Shown: positions 11,509 through 21,961, counted from the stretch's first letter. The stretch is DNA of 64,000 bases from Mycobacterium colombiense CECT 3035 (GCF_002105755.1 NZ_CP020821.1:4092001-4156000), one strand, 5' to 3'. A program made the numbers and translations. Notes: generated from the letters alone by a model not told the origin.

Positions 11509-11862
11509 TCAGCCGAGGTCGGGAACCGCGTCCGAGAGCTCACGCAGCAACGACGCCTTGCCCTTCGCGCCGACGATCCGCTTCACCGGCTGCCCGTCTT
11601 TGAACAGGATCAGGGTGGGAATGGAGACCACCTGGAAGTTCTGCGCGGTTTCGGGGTTGGCATCGACGTCGAGCTTGGCAACGGTGAGGTGCTCGCCCCG
11701 CTCGCTGGCGATCTCCTCGAGAACGGGCGCAACCATCTTGCACGGGCCGCACCAGGTCGCCCAAAAGTCAACCAGAACAGGCTTATTGCTGGACAACACG
11801 TCGGTGGAGAACGACGCATCGGAGACTTCTATTGTGGCACCGGCTTTTTCGGCGTCGGTCAT
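11509..11862 (-). CDS. trxA: Thioredoxin
   Basis: A 117-residue thioredoxin with the WCGPC redox centre in [15 protein letters not shown] and the cis-proline segment [12 protein letters not shown]. It reduces protein disulfides using electrons from the reductase encoded just upstream; their reading frames overlap by 4 bases (11859-11862), so they form an operon. It corresponds to the gene named trxC in M. tuberculosis. Confidence 0.95.
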   Translation of the reverse strand: MTDAEKAGATIEVSDASFSTDVLSSNKPVLVDFWATWCGPCKMVAPVLEEIASERGEHLTVAKLDVDANPETAQNFQVVSIPTLILFKDGQPVKRIVGAKGKASLLRELSDAVPDLG

Positions 11863-12869
11863 TGTGGCGCTCCAATCAATGTGTCGGTACTGCCGGGAAA
11901 TTCGGTGGCGTCGCCCTGTGCGGCGACGCTGTCTTCTTCGTGGTCGGCGAGCCAGCGTTCGGCGTCGATGGCGGCCGCGCAGCCGCTGCCGGCGGCGGTG
12001 ACGGCCTGACGGTAGGTGCGATCCACCAAGTCTCCCGCGGCGAACACCCCATCAATCGAGGTAGCCGTGGTGCGCCCGCGCACCAACACATACCCCTCAG
12101 GATCGGTCTCGAGCACCTCGCGCACCAACTCCGAACGCGGGTCATGCCCGATCGCCACGAACACCCCGCTGACCGCCAACGTCGACACCTTCCCGGTGAC
12201 CGTGTCGCGCAACCGCACCCCGGTCACCGTCGCCTCGCCCTCGACCGCCTCGACCGCCTTATTCGTCACAATGGTGATCTTCTCGTTGGCCTTGGCCCGC
12301 TCCAACATGATCCGCGACGCCCGGAACTCCTGCCGGCGGTGCACCAACGTCACACTGCGGGCAAACCGGGTCAAAAACGTGGCCTCCTCCATCGCCGAAT
12401 CCCCACCCCCGATCACCGCAATGTCTTGATCCTTGAAAAAGAACCCATCACAGGTCGCACACGAAGACACCCCACGCCCCAACAACTCCTGCTCCCCAGG
12501 CACCCCCAAATACCGCGCCGCAGCCCCCATCGCCAAAATCACCGACCGCGCCCGCACCGTCTCACCCTCAGCCGTCGTCACCGTTTTGACCCGACCCTGC
12601 AACGACACCGACTCCACGTCTTCCATCCGCAGATCCGCCCCGAACCGCAACGCCTGCTCACGCATCTGATCCATCAACTCCGGACCCGTGATCCCCTCAC
12701 GAAACCCCGGAAAATTCTCCACCTCGGTCGTCGTCATCAACGCCCCACCAAACGACGTCCCCTCAAACACCACCGGCGCCAACTGCGCCCGCGCCGCATA
12801 CAACGCCGCGGTATACCCAGCAGGACCCGAACCAATAACGATCACGTCATGCACTGTGTCGGCGGTCAT
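11859..12869 (-). CDS. trxB: Thioredoxin reductase (NADPH, FAD)
   Basis: TrxB passes electrons from NADPH via FAD to thioredoxin. The 336 residues show the FAD motif GSGPAG near the N-terminus, the active disulfide CATC in [11 protein letters not shown] (about 147), the NADPH motif [10 protein letters not shown] and the C-terminal FAD segment [10 protein letters not shown]. It is first in the trxB-trxA operon and has a SigH-type promoter (12907-12933) just upstream, as in M. tuberculosis. Confidence 0.96.
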   Translation of the reverse strand: MTADTVHDVIVIGSGPAGYTAALYAARAQLAPVVFEGTSFGGALMTTTEVENFPGFREGITGPELMDQMREQALRFGADLRMEDVESVSLQGRVKTVTTAEGETVRARSVILAMGAAARYLGVPGEQELLGRGVSSCATCDGFFFKDQDIAVIGGGDSAMEEATFLTRFARSVTLVHRRQEFRASRIMLERAKANEKITIVTNKAVEAVEGEATVTGVRLRDTVTGKVSTLAVSGVFVAIGHDPRSELVREVLETDPEGYVLVRGRTTATSIDGVFAAGDLVDRTYRQAVTAAGSGCAAAIDAERWLADHEEDSVAAQGDATEFPGSTDTLIGAPQ

Positions 12870-12906
12870 GAAAACCTTTCAAGCGATTCGTCTCTGGATC
12901 TGTGTA

Positions 12907-12933
12907 AACGCCAGCGTAGGTACGCCTGTTCCC
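12907..12933 (-). promoter_or_regulatory. SigH-type promoter of trxB-trxA
   Basis: On the minus strand, GGGAAC (-35) is followed after 17 bases by CGTT (-10), ending 37 bases before the trxB start. This fits the mycobacterial SigH consensus GGGAAC/T-N16-18-CGTT, and the trxB-trxC operon is a known SigH target in M. tuberculosis. It implies induction by oxidative or heat stress. Confidence 0.7.
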
Positions 12934-12959
12934 GGGTGTGTCGTACCCATCGCACCACA

Positions 12960-13730
12960 TTAGGGGCGGGGAACCTGCGTATTGGCCAGTAGTCCTGTGT
13001 CGGCGGCGCTGCAGTTCGGCGAGACCGCGAACACGGCCAGGATGTGCGGGCTGTCACCGGGTATCACCAGGACGATGCCCGGGCGCGCGTTGATCTCGAC
13101 CGGGCGCGCCCCGAGGACCTGAGTGGACGCGGGATAGCCGAGGCCGCTGAGGCAGGAGGCGCGCCGCGCCGGGTCGCTGAGGGCGCCGAAGTCGGGGGTG
13201 CGGTCGAGCAGTCCCAGGATGTCGGGCTGCGAAAGCGGGATCTCCATCGGCGGCGTCGACACCGTGATGTGCGCGACGTCGCCGGGGGTGTCCGGGGCGG
13301 GCTGGGGAGCATGCAGCAGCGCGACGGTCCCGAAGCCGATCGCCGCGAGCACTGCGCACATGCCGGCGGCCGCGGCGACGGTACGGGCGGGACGCAGGTG
13401 TGGGCGGGCGGAGTGATCGGCCGGCCCCGTCGCGTGGTTGGACACCGGCTCGGCCGAGCGCAACGCCGCCGAAATACGACCGCTCACCTGCGGGGGAGGG
13501 TCGGGGGGTGCCCCAGGGTCGGCGCCGACGGCCGCGACGTCGCGGCGGACTCGATTCAAGGCGCCCAGCACGTCCGCGGCGTGCGGATCGGCGCGAACTT
13601 GGCTGCGAACGCGGGCGGCGGCCTCGTCGTCGAGAACGCCGGCCTGTAGGTCGGCGAGCAGTTCGACGGTCAGCGGTGGGTCTGATCCCGCGCTGCGGTC
13701 ATCCGCCGCGCCGTTCTCCGCTGCATTCAT
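12960..13730 (-). CDS. rsmA: Anti-sigma-M factor RsmA-like membrane protein
   Basis: A 256-residue protein with a cytoplasmic helical N-terminus (LTVELLADLQAGVLDDEAA), one membrane segment near residue 125-147 (VAAAAGMCAVLAAIGFG) and an extracytoplasmic C-terminal domain with conserved Cys residues. It lies 71 bases downstream of sigM in the same direction, the arrangement of Rv3912 (RsmA), which holds SigM at the membrane. The classical zinc anti-sigma motif (H-x3-C-x2-C) is absent, as expected for this family. The assignment rests mainly on context and layout. Confidence 0.82.
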   Translation of the reverse strand: MNAAENGAADDRSAGSDPPLTVELLADLQAGVLDDEAAARVRSQVRADPHAADVLGALNRVRRDVAAVGADPGAPPDPPPQVSGRISAALRSAEPVSNHATGPADHSARPHLRPARTVAAAAGMCAVLAAIGFGTVALLHAPQPAPDTPGDVAHITVSTPPMEIPLSQPDILGLLDRTPDFGALSDPARRASCLSGLGYPASTQVLGARPVEINARPGIVLVIPGDSPHILAVFAVSPNCSAADTGLLANTQVPRP

Positions 13731-13801
13731 CGGACCCAGTGTCCGTCATGCACGCACCGATAGCCACGCGCGGCCGGCCCGGGCGGATGCCCGTGGAAAG
13801 G

Positions 13802-14389
13802 TCAGGCCTGGCCGGCGGCGGCGTCGGGCACGGCGTGGGCGCCGGCGTTGAGGTAGCCGAGCAGTTCGGCGAGCCGCACCCGGGCGCGAGCGCAGCGGCT
13901 CTTGACCGTGCCTTCGGCGACGCCCAGCAGGCGGGCGGTGTCGGCCACCGAATAACCCTGCATGTCGACGGCCACCACCGCGGCCCGCTGCTCGATCGGC
14001 AGCCGCATCAGCGCGCGCTGCACCGCCATCGTGGTCTCGACCTGAGCCGTGCGATCGGCCACCGGGTAGATGTCTTCGAGCGGCACGGTCGGGTGCGCCT
14101 TGGTGCGGCGCAGCCGGTCCAGGCAGGCGTTGACGACGATGCGATGCAGCCAGCTGCCGACGGCGGCGTCATGCCGGAACGCGCCGGCGCCGCGGTGCGC
14201 GGAGAGCATGGCGTCCTGCAGAGCGTCTTCGGCGTCCTCGCGGGTCCGGGTGGTCAGCCGGGCGAGCCGGTGCAGGTGCCGCTGGTGGCGCAGGAACAGC
14301 TCGCTGAAGGCATACCGGTCGCCGGCCACGTGGGCTGCCAGCAGCTCGGCGTCGCTGCGCTCCTGCTTGGCGTTTCTCCCGAAGCCCAC
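13802..14389 (-). CDS. sigM: ECF RNA polymerase sigma factor SigM
   Basis: A 195-residue ECF sigma factor. Region 2 is DRYAFSELFLRHQRHLHRLA through DAEDALQDAMLSA (about 25-75). Region 4 is a helix-turn-helix, MQGYSVADTARLLGVAEGTVKSRCARAR (about 140-170). In mycobacteria SigM controls late-growth genes, including ESX-associated ones. It sits after murJ and before its anti-sigma gene, as in M. tuberculosis Rv3911. No SigM-like autoregulatory motif was evident in the 78 bases upstream. Confidence 0.92.
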   Translation of the reverse strand: MGFGRNAKQERSDAELLAAHVAGDRYAFSELFLRHQRHLHRLARLTTRTREDAEDALQDAMLSAHRGAGAFRHDAAVGSWLHRIVVNACLDRLRRTKAHPTVPLEDIYPVADRTAQVETTMAVQRALMRLPIEQRAAVVAVDMQGYSVADTARLLGVAEGTVKSRCARARVRLAELLGYLNAGAHAVPDAAAGQA

Positions 14390-14467
14390 GGCCGGACATT
14401 AACCAATTGCGTATGGCGCGGCACTTCACTCGCAACGGCTTGTGTGAGTGGCGGAATGGGCCGCGGA

Positions 14468-17400
14468 TCAGGAAGCGGCCTGGACCGTGATCTCCGAAAA
14501 GCCGGCCTGGCTCTTGCCATTGGTGGAACCCAGCGTCGAGATCCACACCAGCAGATTCGACGTCGGCGCGCCGGCCTTGACCGGGATAACGTTGTGGCCG
14601 GGTTTGAGCGTGAAGGCCGGCGCCAGCACCGTCGTGTCGTTGAGGCTGGACGGCGACGGCGAGGAGGCCGCGCGGATCTCGACCTTGGTTCCGCTGCTGG
14701 GGGTGTCGATGCTGACCTGGCCGACCACGGTGGGGCTGGGCAGCTGCAAGATCAGCCCCTCACCCTGCTTGAAGCTGGGGAAGGGGACGGCGTCGGTGTA
14801 GACCTCCGTCGCCCACGCCGTCGTGGGATCGCCGTCGATCGCCTGCCCGGCCGTGCTTGCGTTGTCGGGGTCGCCGTCGGGGGAGAAGACGGTCGCCTTG
14901 GTGGGCTTGACGACGCTGCCCGCCGCGGCGGATGGAGCGCTTGACGACACCGACGCGGACGACGACGAGGGACCGTTCAATCCGAGCTCGTCCTTGTTCA
15001 GGCCGCCGCCGACGTTGCCGAAGATCTTGCTCACGATCGAGGCGAGCACCAGCAGGGCGACCACGATGACGGCAAGGCCGGCTCCGACGCCGATGAGCAC
15101 GTTGCGCCGCCGGCGGGCGAAGGTCGCCTGCTCCTGGCCGGGGGAGATCAGCGCGGTGGACGGCGAGGGCGAGTCATCGATCGGGCCGAGGACCTCGGTG
15201 CGGTCGGCGACCGCGGTGGCCTGCTGCAGCAGGTTCAAAAGCGTTGAGGCGCTGCGTATCCCACCGTCTTCCTGGACCGCACGGACGGCGACCGCGGAGA
15301 TCTGGAAGGGGATGTCGCGGTCCAGGGACATGGGTTCGACGGGGTTGCCCGACGAGTCACGCTCGGCCGCCGCAAGGCCGCTGCGCACCCCGCTCTCCAC
15401 GATGGGCCACCGGTTGACCAGCAAGGCATAGAGCGCGGCGCCGATGCCGCGGATGTCGTCCTGGGGGTTGGCTTCGGGCATGGTCGCCGGGTAGGCCAGC
15501 ACCACATCGCCCTCGATGCTGACTCGCACCCGGCTGGGGTGGTCGATCGACAGGGCGACGCCGGCGCGGTGGGCCGCGTCGGCGGCGGCGGCCAGCGACT
15601 GCATGGCGCGCACCGCCCCCACCGGCGAGGGCGCGGTGTCGGCCACCTCCTGCAGCGAGCCGCCGCGGATCCACTCGGAGACGACGAGGCCGCCGGAGCC
15701 GGTGTGCACCACGTCGAGCACGCGGGCGATGCCGGGCTTGTCGATGCGGCTGAGCCGCAGGGTCCGCGACAAGATCTCCTGCAGGACCTCGTCGGGCAGG
15801 GCACCGTCCGGGTCGACGAAGGTCAGCGCCACCTGCCGGTCCAGCGCGGTGTCCAGCGCCTGCCAGAACTGCAGCGGCGGGGCGCCGCCGTGGAACACCA
15901 GCAGGCGGTAGCGACCGCCGGCGATGCGGGCGCCGGGGACCAGGTGCACGTCGTCTCCGCCGGAATCCGCGGGACGTTCGCGCGGCGCCTCGAACGCGGT
16001 GGGTGCGCGCCGGGCCCCGCCGGGGATGTCGCCGTTGGCCTTGTCGGACGGGCGTGGGGCGGGCCGCTTGGGCTCGTCGGCCGGAATGTCGGGCTGGAAG
16101 TCGTCGGCGACCGGCCGCGGCAGCTTGGCGCCTGAACCTGCACCAGGCCCAGCGCTGGGGGCTGCGCTTTCCATCGGGCGGTCGGTCACCTCCGGTCCTT
16201 TCACTAGCCGGGATTGGTTTGCCCGCTCCGGAGGCCTGCGCCGGATCGGCTCCTGGACCGCATTTACCCCAGGCGGGGACGAATTCCTCTGCTCAGGGTA
16301 CGTGACCGGGCGCCGGTGAGACGATCGATCCTTGGCACTCGGTTTGCGCGGACGCGGTCCACGACCCGTGACGCGGTAGCGGAGGGCATCGAGCGCGGCC
16401 CGCGCCTCGGGCACGTTTGCGCGCAGCATGACGGCCGCCGTGATCGGCAGCATGATCAGCCCCAGCACCGCCAGGCGAAGCAGGGAACCGGCGCCCCCGT
16501 GCTCGGTCAGCGCGTCCAGCCCGAGCAGCCGGTCGATCACGTGGGCGATCAACCCCGCCAGCATCGATGCGGTGAGTGTCACCAGGATGGTGCGGACTTC
16601 GCCGACGGCGATCAGGTGGCCACCGGCCGGCAGCAGGGCGCGTCGCAGCAGGACGTAGCCGATGACGGCGCCGGCCAGGAAGCCGATGCCGTTGGCCAAC
16701 CCCAGGAAACCGGCGACGAGCTTGGGGTCGTCGGTGAGGTGCGGCGCCAGCACCGAACCCAGGATCTTGACGGCGGTGATGACCAGGATGATGACGATCG
16801 GCGTCCACGGCTGTTCGCGCGCGTAGAACACCCGCAGCTGCAGCAGCACCAGGCCGTAGGGGATCAGCGTGAACGCCGACAGGGTGATCGCGGCGCCCAG
16901 GTATCCGGCGTCGACGTTTCCGAAATGGCCGTAGGCGAACAGGGCGCTGCCCATCGCGGGACCGCCGACGGTCATGAACGCCACGATCGGTATCAGCGTG
17001 ATCAACGTCAGCCGGGTCGCCAGTGACAGGTCGCCGAGCACGGCCTTGGTGTCGTCGGCGGCGGCGTTGCGGCTCAGCCGCGGCATCACCACGGTCAGCA
17101 CCGTCACGCCGATCATGCCGAACGGCAGCATCAGCACCAGCCAGGTGTAGTTGTAGATCGCGGGGCCCGACGCCGCCGCGGTGCTGGCGATCTGGTTGCC
17201 GACCACCAGGCCGAGCTGGCTGATCAGCACGTAGAGCACCATCGCGGCGGCCATGGTGCCGAAGCGCTTGAGCCGCTGGTCGATTCCCCACAGGGGTCGC
17301 AGGTCGACGCGCTGGCGCCGCAGCGCCACCAGCAGCAACCCGGTTTGGGCGAACACGCCCAGCGTGGTGCCCACGGCGAGCACCAGCAGTTTGGCGTTGC

Positions 17401-18109
17401 CCATTCGGACGGGATCGACCGACAGCTCGCCGGGGACCAGCGCGTAGACGGCGAGGGTCACCAGCGCGACGACGTTGTTGAGGACCGGCGCCCACGCCGT
17501 GGGCCCGAAGACGTTGCGGGTGTTCAGGATCGCCATGAACACCGACGTCAGGCCGTAGGCGAGGACCTGGGGGAGCAGCAGGTAGGCGAACGCGACGGTC
17601 AGGGGCTCGTTGACCTGCGGGTTGCGGCCCAGCATCAGCCGCACCAGCAGCGGGGCGGCCACCACCGACAGCACGGTGGCGAACACCAGCAGCGCCGTCG
17701 TCAACGTGACCAGGCGCCGCACGAACGCCGCGCCGCCATCCGGGTCGCTCTGCTCGGCGCGCGCCAACACGGGCACGAAGATCGCGGTGAACGTCGCCTC
17801 CAGCACCAGGGCCGCCACCAGGTTGGGCAGCTGGTTGGCCACCGAGAACGCGCTGGACAGCGCGGCGCCCAGGATCGCGGCCAGCAGCACCACCCGCGCG
17901 AAGCCGGTGAGCCGGCTGATCAAGGTGGCGAAGGCCATTCCCCACGACCGCGACACCAGCGCCGCGTCGGACAGCTCGGGGCGCCGACGGTCGATCTCGG
18001 CGGCGACGGGCGGCAGCGGACCGGTCGGCGGCGAGGCCGGCATCCGGGAATGCCGCGGCGGTTCGGGCAGGCGGTGGTGAGGCTGGGCCTGCCGATAGGC
18101 GGGGGTCAT
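14468..18109 (-). CDS. murJ: MurJ lipid II flippase fused to pseudokinase and extracytoplasmic domain (MviN)
   Basis: A 1213-residue protein. Residues about 55-575 form the multi-helix MurJ/MviN flippase that moves lipid II across the membrane. A cytoplasmic linker follows, then a kinase-like domain (about 725-985), a single membrane helix (about 1003-1025, NVLIGVGAGLAVIVVALL) and a beta-rich extracytoplasmic end. The kinase domain looks dead: the beta-3 lysine position reads VALTFV and the catalytic loop and DFG are not recognisable. In mycobacteria this pseudokinase is phosphorylated by PknB and recruits FhaA. ATG 18109 overlaps the upstream stop (ATGA), so the 600 extra upstream codons of the open frame are not part of the gene. 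Confidence 0.93.
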   Translation of the reverse strand: MTPAYRQAQPHHRLPEPPRHSRMPASPPTGPLPPVAAEIDRRRPELSDAALVSRSWGMAFATLISRLTGFARVVLLAAILGAALSSAFSVANQLPNLVAALVLEATFTAIFVPVLARAEQSDPDGGAAFVRRLVTLTTALLVFATVLSVVAAPLLVRLMLGRNPQVNEPLTVAFAYLLLPQVLAYGLTSVFMAILNTRNVFGPTAWAPVLNNVVALVTLAVYALVPGELSVDPVRMGNAKLLVLAVGTTLGVFAQTGLLLVALRRQRVDLRPLWGIDQRLKRFGTMAAAMVLYVLISQLGLVVGNQIASTAAASGPAIYNYTWLVLMLPFGMIGVTVLTVVMPRLSRNAAADDTKAVLGDLSLATRLTLITLIPIVAFMTVGGPAMGSALFAYGHFGNVDAGYLGAAITLSAFTLIPYGLVLLQLRVFYAREQPWTPIVIILVITAVKILGSVLAPHLTDDPKLVAGFLGLANGIGFLAGAVIGYVLLRRALLPAGGHLIAVGEVRTILVTLTASMLAGLIAHVIDRLLGLDALTEHGGAGSLLRLAVLGLIMLPITAAVMLRANVPEARAALDALRYRVTGRGPRPRKPSAKDRSSHRRPVTYPEQRNSSPPGVNAVQEPIRRRPPERANQSRLVKGPEVTDRPMESAAPSAGPGAGSGAKLPRPVADDFQPDIPADEPKRPAPRPSDKANGDIPGGARRAPTAFEAPRERPADSGGDDVHLVPGARIAGGRYRLLVFHGGAPPLQFWQALDTALDRQVALTFVDPDGALPDEVLQEILSRTLRLSRIDKPGIARVLDVVHTGSGGLVVSEWIRGGSLQEVADTAPSPVGAVRAMQSLAAAADAAHRAGVALSIDHPSRVRVSIEGDVVLAYPATMPEANPQDDIRGIGAALYALLVNRWPIVESGVRSGLAAAERDSSGNPVEPMSLDRDIPFQISAVAVRAVQEDGGIRSASTLLNLLQQATAVADRTEVLGPIDDSPSPSTALISPGQEQATFARRRRNVLIGVGAGLAVIVVALLVLASIVSKIFGNVGGGLNKDELGLNGPSSSSASVSSSAPSAAAGSVVKPTKATVFSPDGDPDNASTAGQAIDGDPTTAWATEVYTDAVPFPSFKQGEGLILQLPSPTVVGQVSIDTPSSGTKVEIRAASSPSPSSLNDTTVLAPAFTLKPGHNVIPVKAGAPTSNLLVWISTLGSTNGKSQAGFSEITVQAAS

Positions 18110-20505
18110 ACGCGGTGCTCTTGTTCGACCGGCTGGTCGGCCGCGCCGGCTTCGGTGGCGTGCCGAGCGTCGGGTGGGTCGGGACGGTCCAGGTCGGCGC
18201 GGTCGGGCTGGCCGCGGAAGCGGTGCCACAGCCGGCGGCCGGCGAGCAGCACCAGGACCGCCGCGGCCGACAGCGTGATCGCGAACAGGACCTTGCCGTA
18301 GGCGTTCGAATGCACCGACAGCCGCACCGGCTCGCCCAGCCGGAGACCATCCGCGGTCCGCAGGGTGACATCGACGGCGACGCGTTGGGTGAAGTTCACC
18401 TCGATCGGAATCCGCAGCGGCAGGTACCCCGGCGGCAGTTCGATCTGGCCGACGTCGGTGACGTTCATCCCCGGCGGCGCGTCGACATGCAGCCGCACCC
18501 GGATCGGGACCGCCAGCCCGTTGTGCAGGGCCAGCGGCAACGGGCTGTGCTCGGTGGCCAGGGTGTAGGAGCCGCCCGGGTTGACGATCGTCACCGCGCC
18601 GAACAGGTCGTTGACCGTTTTGCCGACCACCGCCAGGCGCTGCTGGGCCAGCCCGCTGCGGGTGTCCGGCGGTTCGGACTGGCTCAGCGCGCGCAGCATG
18701 TCCTCGCGCAGCGGCGCGGTGTACTGGACGCCGGTCAGCCCGGTGCGATCGTCGGTCATCAGCGATGACGTCAAGCCCCACAGCCGGCCGACCTGCCCGG
18801 CGATGCCGGCGGTGATGTCGTCGCTGAACTGTCCCCGCGCCGACGTGTAGCTGCCGACCTCCTGCGGCGGCTCGGGGTGGGCTTGGGCGGCCTGGGTGGC
18901 CTCCGCGATCACCGCCGGCAGCGGGCGCGGCACCGCCAGACCTGACCGGATGGTGGTGGTCAGCGCGGTCAGGATGACCTGGGCGTCGTCGGCCTGCAGG
19001 TTCCATGTCGTCGGCGGGACCAGGATCTGGGTGCGCGGGTCGTCGCGGCGCAGCGCGTGCCAGAAGATCGAGCCGAGGGCGTCCTGGCGGCGCGCGGTCA
19101 CCGAATCGTGGCCGAGCCGCACCGTCAGGGACGAGTCCAGGTACGTCGGGGCCTCGGGGGCGGTTCCCGCCCCGGCCAGGGCGGCGCCGACGGCGGGGTC
19201 GAACGGCGCGACCAAGACCTGCGGGGACAACCGCCGGGGTGCAGTGTCGACGGCGGTCTCGGAGGAGCCCTGCGCCTCGGCGCCCGGCAGGTCTGCGGCG
19301 GCGATCGCGACGGTGTTCTCGTTGGCGCTGAGCAGTTTGACCGCGCGGCTGGTCAGCGGGCCGTCGGGTACCAGCGTGGCCCCGCGGATCGAGGAGACGT
19401 CCAGGATCTTGTCGATGATGCCGTTGGCGCTGGTGGTGGCGATGGCGCTCAGGCCGGGATCGTTGACACGCTGCACGGCATCCAAATCGGCCTGTGCGTA
19501 GGGGAGGGGGGCCACGCAGGTCCGGTGCGCGAGGGCGCGCAGGCGGTTGAGCCATTCGGTCGCGGGGGCCTGCCCGGCGCCGGGGTGGGTGGGGGTGCCG
19601 GGCAGCTGCCCCGGGCCGTCGGGGGAGTCGGACACCACATAACCGGCGGTCATCGCGTTGACGGTGACCAGCAGATCCGGATCGATCGCCAGGCACAGCG
19701 CGCGGCCGACCGCGCCGTCGGGGTCGACGTCGTGACTGGTGGCGACCTCGGCCGAGGCCAGCAGGATGTCGAGCCGGCCGCCGCTGGCCAACGAGGTGGC
19801 CAGCTCGTCGTCGACGAGCCGCACCGGGATGGTTCCCCCCGGCACGCCGGGGGCCAGCCGGGGCCGGTCGGCCAGCGGCCACAGCATGGTCATCAACACC
19901 GGTTTAGAGGTGTCGGGCGCGACGGCGGAGCCGAGGTCGTCGGCGCGGTCGGGCGGCACTCCGACCACGGGCAGCAGGAAACGCGCGTTGTCCAGCCGGG
20001 CGGGCGCGCCGTAGTCGGGCGTGCCGTTCACGTTGACTAGGACGGGATAGATGCCGGGCTTCTCCACGCCCAGCGACGGCTTGGTCAACGCGCGCAGCGG
20101 CGCCGACAGGGTGAAACCGACCTCCTGGCCGCGCTGCAGTTCGGGCGCGACCGTGAGGAAATCCGCGGCGGCCTGATACCCGTCGGTGTCGCCGTCCAGG
20201 GTGGTGCGCAATCCCGCGGAGGCGGTGACCGCGCCGGCGTGTTCGAGCCGGACCATGACGTCGCGGACCGGACGGTCGCCGATGTTGGTCACCATGCCGC
20301 TGACGGTCACGACGGGCGGGCTGGTCGTGGTGACCACGTCCGGGGTGACTTGATCGATGCGGACCCGGACGAAGGGGGTCACCCCGGGCTCGCCCGCGGC
20401 CGCGCGCGGCAGCACCGGCCCGGTGAGTACCGCGAGCCCGGCCACAATGGCGAGCACGGCGGCAAGACGCACCAAGCCGGCTCGACGCAGACGCGGAGCT
20501 ATCAC
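18106..20505 (-). CDS. DUF6049-family secreted membrane-anchored protein (Rv3909-type)
   Basis: A 799-residue protein with an N-terminal signal or anchor helix ([16 protein letters not shown]), a large exported region with Ig-like character ([23 protein letters not shown]), and one C-terminal membrane helix ([20 protein letters not shown]) followed by a basic cytoplasmic tail. Function is unknown. Overlaps of 4 bases with mutT4 upstream and murJ downstream place it firmly in the murJ operon, so an envelope-assembly role is a reasonable inference. It starts at GTG 20505. It is the counterpart of M. tuberculosis Rv3909. Confidence 0.85.
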   Translation of the reverse strand: MIAPRLRRAGLVRLAAVLAIVAGLAVLTGPVLPRAAAGEPGVTPFVRVRIDQVTPDVVTTTSPPVVTVSGMVTNIGDRPVRDVMVRLEHAGAVTASAGLRTTLDGDTDGYQAAADFLTVAPELQRGQEVGFTLSAPLRALTKPSLGVEKPGIYPVLVNVNGTPDYGAPARLDNARFLLPVVGVPPDRADDLGSAVAPDTSKPVLMTMLWPLADRPRLAPGVPGGTIPVRLVDDELATSLASGGRLDILLASAEVATSHDVDPDGAVGRALCLAIDPDLLVTVNAMTAGYVVSDSPDGPGQLPGTPTHPGAGQAPATEWLNRLRALAHRTCVAPLPYAQADLDAVQRVNDPGLSAIATTSANGIIDKILDVSSIRGATLVPDGPLTSRAVKLLSANENTVAIAAADLPGAEAQGSSETAVDTAPRRLSPQVLVAPFDPAVGAALAGAGTAPEAPTYLDSSLTVRLGHDSVTARRQDALGSIFWHALRRDDPRTQILVPPTTWNLQADDAQVILTALTTTIRSGLAVPRPLPAVIAEATQAAQAHPEPPQEVGSYTSARGQFSDDITAGIAGQVGRLWGLTSSLMTDDRTGLTGVQYTAPLREDMLRALSQSEPPDTRSGLAQQRLAVVGKTVNDLFGAVTIVNPGGSYTLATEHSPLPLALHNGLAVPIRVRLHVDAPPGMNVTDVGQIELPPGYLPLRIPIEVNFTQRVAVDVTLRTADGLRLGEPVRLSVHSNAYGKVLFAITLSAAAVLVLLAGRRLWHRFRGQPDRADLDRPDPPDARHATEAGAADQPVEQEHRV

Positions 20506-21257
20506 GGCCCCGGTCCGTGGCCGTTCTTCCGGCCCGCGGCCGGTTTGTCAGAATGCCGCGTTCGAGAATGCGTCTGCGGGCGGCGCCGGGGCGAGCTGGG
20601 CGGCAGCGGCGGAAGGGCGGCCGGACCGTCGCTCTGCAACTTGTCGATCAGCTCGTCGGCCACGCGGGCCAGGCGGCGCTCGTCGGCGTAGGCCAGCCGC
20701 GACGGTAGTTCGCCCATCGGCACCCAGGCCACCTCGGCGACTTCGAGATCCTCGTCGCACAGCTCGCCGCCGGAGAACCGCATTAGATAGTGATGCACGG
20801 TTTTGTGCACCCGACGGCCGTCGGTGACGAACCAATAGTCGATGCGGCCCAGCGCGGCCAGCACGCTGCCCCGGATGCCGGTCTCTTCCGCCACTTCTCT
20901 GATTGCGGTCTGCTCGGCGGTCTCGCCGAGTTCGATGTGCCCTTTTGGCAGCGACCACAGCATCCGGCCCCGTCGGTCGATGCGTCCGATCAGCGCGGCG
21001 ACCTGAGACTCGCGCGGACCGTCGAGACCGTCGATGACCAGTCCACCGGCCGAGGTCTCGTGGACGGTGCGAAGTTGATCCGGTCCGCGGCGCGACGCCC
21101 GGGATCGGCGCGACCTGGTGGCCGTCGAGTCACCGGCCGCTTGACCGGCGGTTTGGTTCTCGGACGAAGTCGGGGTGCGACGGCCGCGGCGACGCCCCCG
21201 GCGCCGACGTGGTTTGCCTTGTTCGCCGTCCGACACCCAAGCGATAGTAGCTGGCAC
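20502..21257 (-). CDS. mutT4: Nudix hydrolase MutT4
   Basis: A 251-residue protein with a very basic N-terminus ([11 protein letters not shown]) and a Nudix box seen as [13 protein letters not shown] followed by [10 protein letters not shown], matching G-x5-E-x7-RE-U-x-EE-x-G-U. Nudix enzymes cleave nucleoside diphosphates linked to another group; MutT4 is one of the mycobacterial MutT-like set. The start is GTG 21257 ([13 protein letters not shown]), chosen because GGGGAG lies 8 bases upstream and the length matches the family; the open frame extends further but without support. It leads the mutT4-DUF6049-murJ operon. Confidence 0.92.
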   Translation of the reverse strand: MPATIAWVSDGEQGKPRRRRGRRRGRRTPTSSENQTAGQAAGDSTATRSRRSRASRRGPDQLRTVHETSAGGLVIDGLDGPRESQVAALIGRIDRRGRMLWSLPKGHIELGETAEQTAIREVAEETGIRGSVLAALGRIDYWFVTDGRRVHKTVHHYLMRFSGGELCDEDLEVAEVAWVPMGELPSRLAYADERRLARVADELIDKLQSDGPAALPPLPPSSPRRRPQTHSRTRHSDKPAAGRKNGHGPGP

Positions 21258-21319
21258 GGCATATTCTCCCCGAGATACTCGCCGCGGGTGAGTGCGCGAT
21301 GGCGCGACCGATACGTCCG

Positions 21320-21628
21320 TCAGAGCGGACCGATTGCACCGGCGATGATAAAAGCGGGAATGAAGATCAGCAGCGAGAGCGGACCGGACAGGCTGCCAAT
21401 CATCATTCCGCGGCCGAGCTGGCCCCACCTGCCGGGCGCCCGTGCGATCACGGCGCCGATCCCGATGTAAACCAGTGTTATCGGAAGAACAACCAATACG
21501 AAGGGCCACATCGGCAGAACAAACAGCCAGGTAGCGAGGTCAATCACGAAGACATGGGCCATTGCTACTGCGAAAGTCAGGGGGCCATAGGGGCTGCTCG
21601 GTGTGCGGATCAAGGGTGTGTCTGTCAT
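21320..21628 (-). CDS. Small three-helix membrane protein, unknown
   Basis: A 102-residue hydrophobic protein with three likely membrane segments: [39 protein letters not shown] and [20 protein letters not shown] do not recognise the family. It follows the other small membrane gene by 9 bases and the two are probably cotranscribed. The pair lies between two conserved genes (mutT4 and the CCA enzyme), which are near-adjacent in M. tuberculosis, so it looks like an insertion. Confidence 0.65.
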   Translation of the reverse strand: MTDTPLIRTPSSPYGPLTFAVAMAHVFVIDLATWLFVLPMWPFVLVVLPITLVYIGIGAVIARAPGRWGQLGRGMMIGSLSGPLSLLIFIPAFIIAGAIGPL

Positions 21629-21637
21629 CGACGGCCT

Positions 21638-21961
21638 TCAGCGCAGGACCAAGTCCGCAAAAATGGTTCCGCCCACTAATAAGGCAGCTGAACAGCTCAG
21701 CGTGCTGAGGCCCAGACCTCGATTGCGCGCCGAGGCCGACCTCAGCAGTGCGGCGCCGACCAGCAGCGACGCCAAAGTGGTGATGACAGTGGCGGTCAGC
21801 ATCCATGCGCGCTCACCGGCGTATGCGCTATGAGTGTCGAACGGCCACTTGCCCAGCAGCCACATGACGACGAGCAACACTCCCAATATCGGTTGGACGA
21901 CAAGCGGCGCCGACCACGTCGCCGTGCGCCAGGCGTGTGTGTCGAGGGCCTTCGCGCGCAT
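21638..21961 (-). CDS. Small membrane protein, unknown
   Basis: A 107-residue protein with three likely helices: PLVVQPILGVLLVVMWLLG, WMLTATVITTLASLLVGAALL and LSTLSCSAALLVGGTIF. The N-terminus has a His/Trp motif, HAWRTATW. No family was recognised. It is probably cotranscribed with the next gene (21320-21628) and divergent from the CCA-adding enzyme gene. ATG 21961 is a reasonable start, but the ribosome site is weak. Confidence 0.6.
   Translation of the reverse strand: MRAKALDTHAWRTATWSAPLVVQPILGVLLVVMWLLGKWPFDTHSAYAGERAWMLTATVITTLASLLVGAALLRSASARNRGLGLSTLSCSAALLVGGTIFADLVLR

Noticed and set aside
18110..19882. About 590 codons of open frame upstream of murJ
   Set aside because: This is a frame shadow of the DUF6049 gene; murJ starts at an ATGA overlap and matches family length from there.
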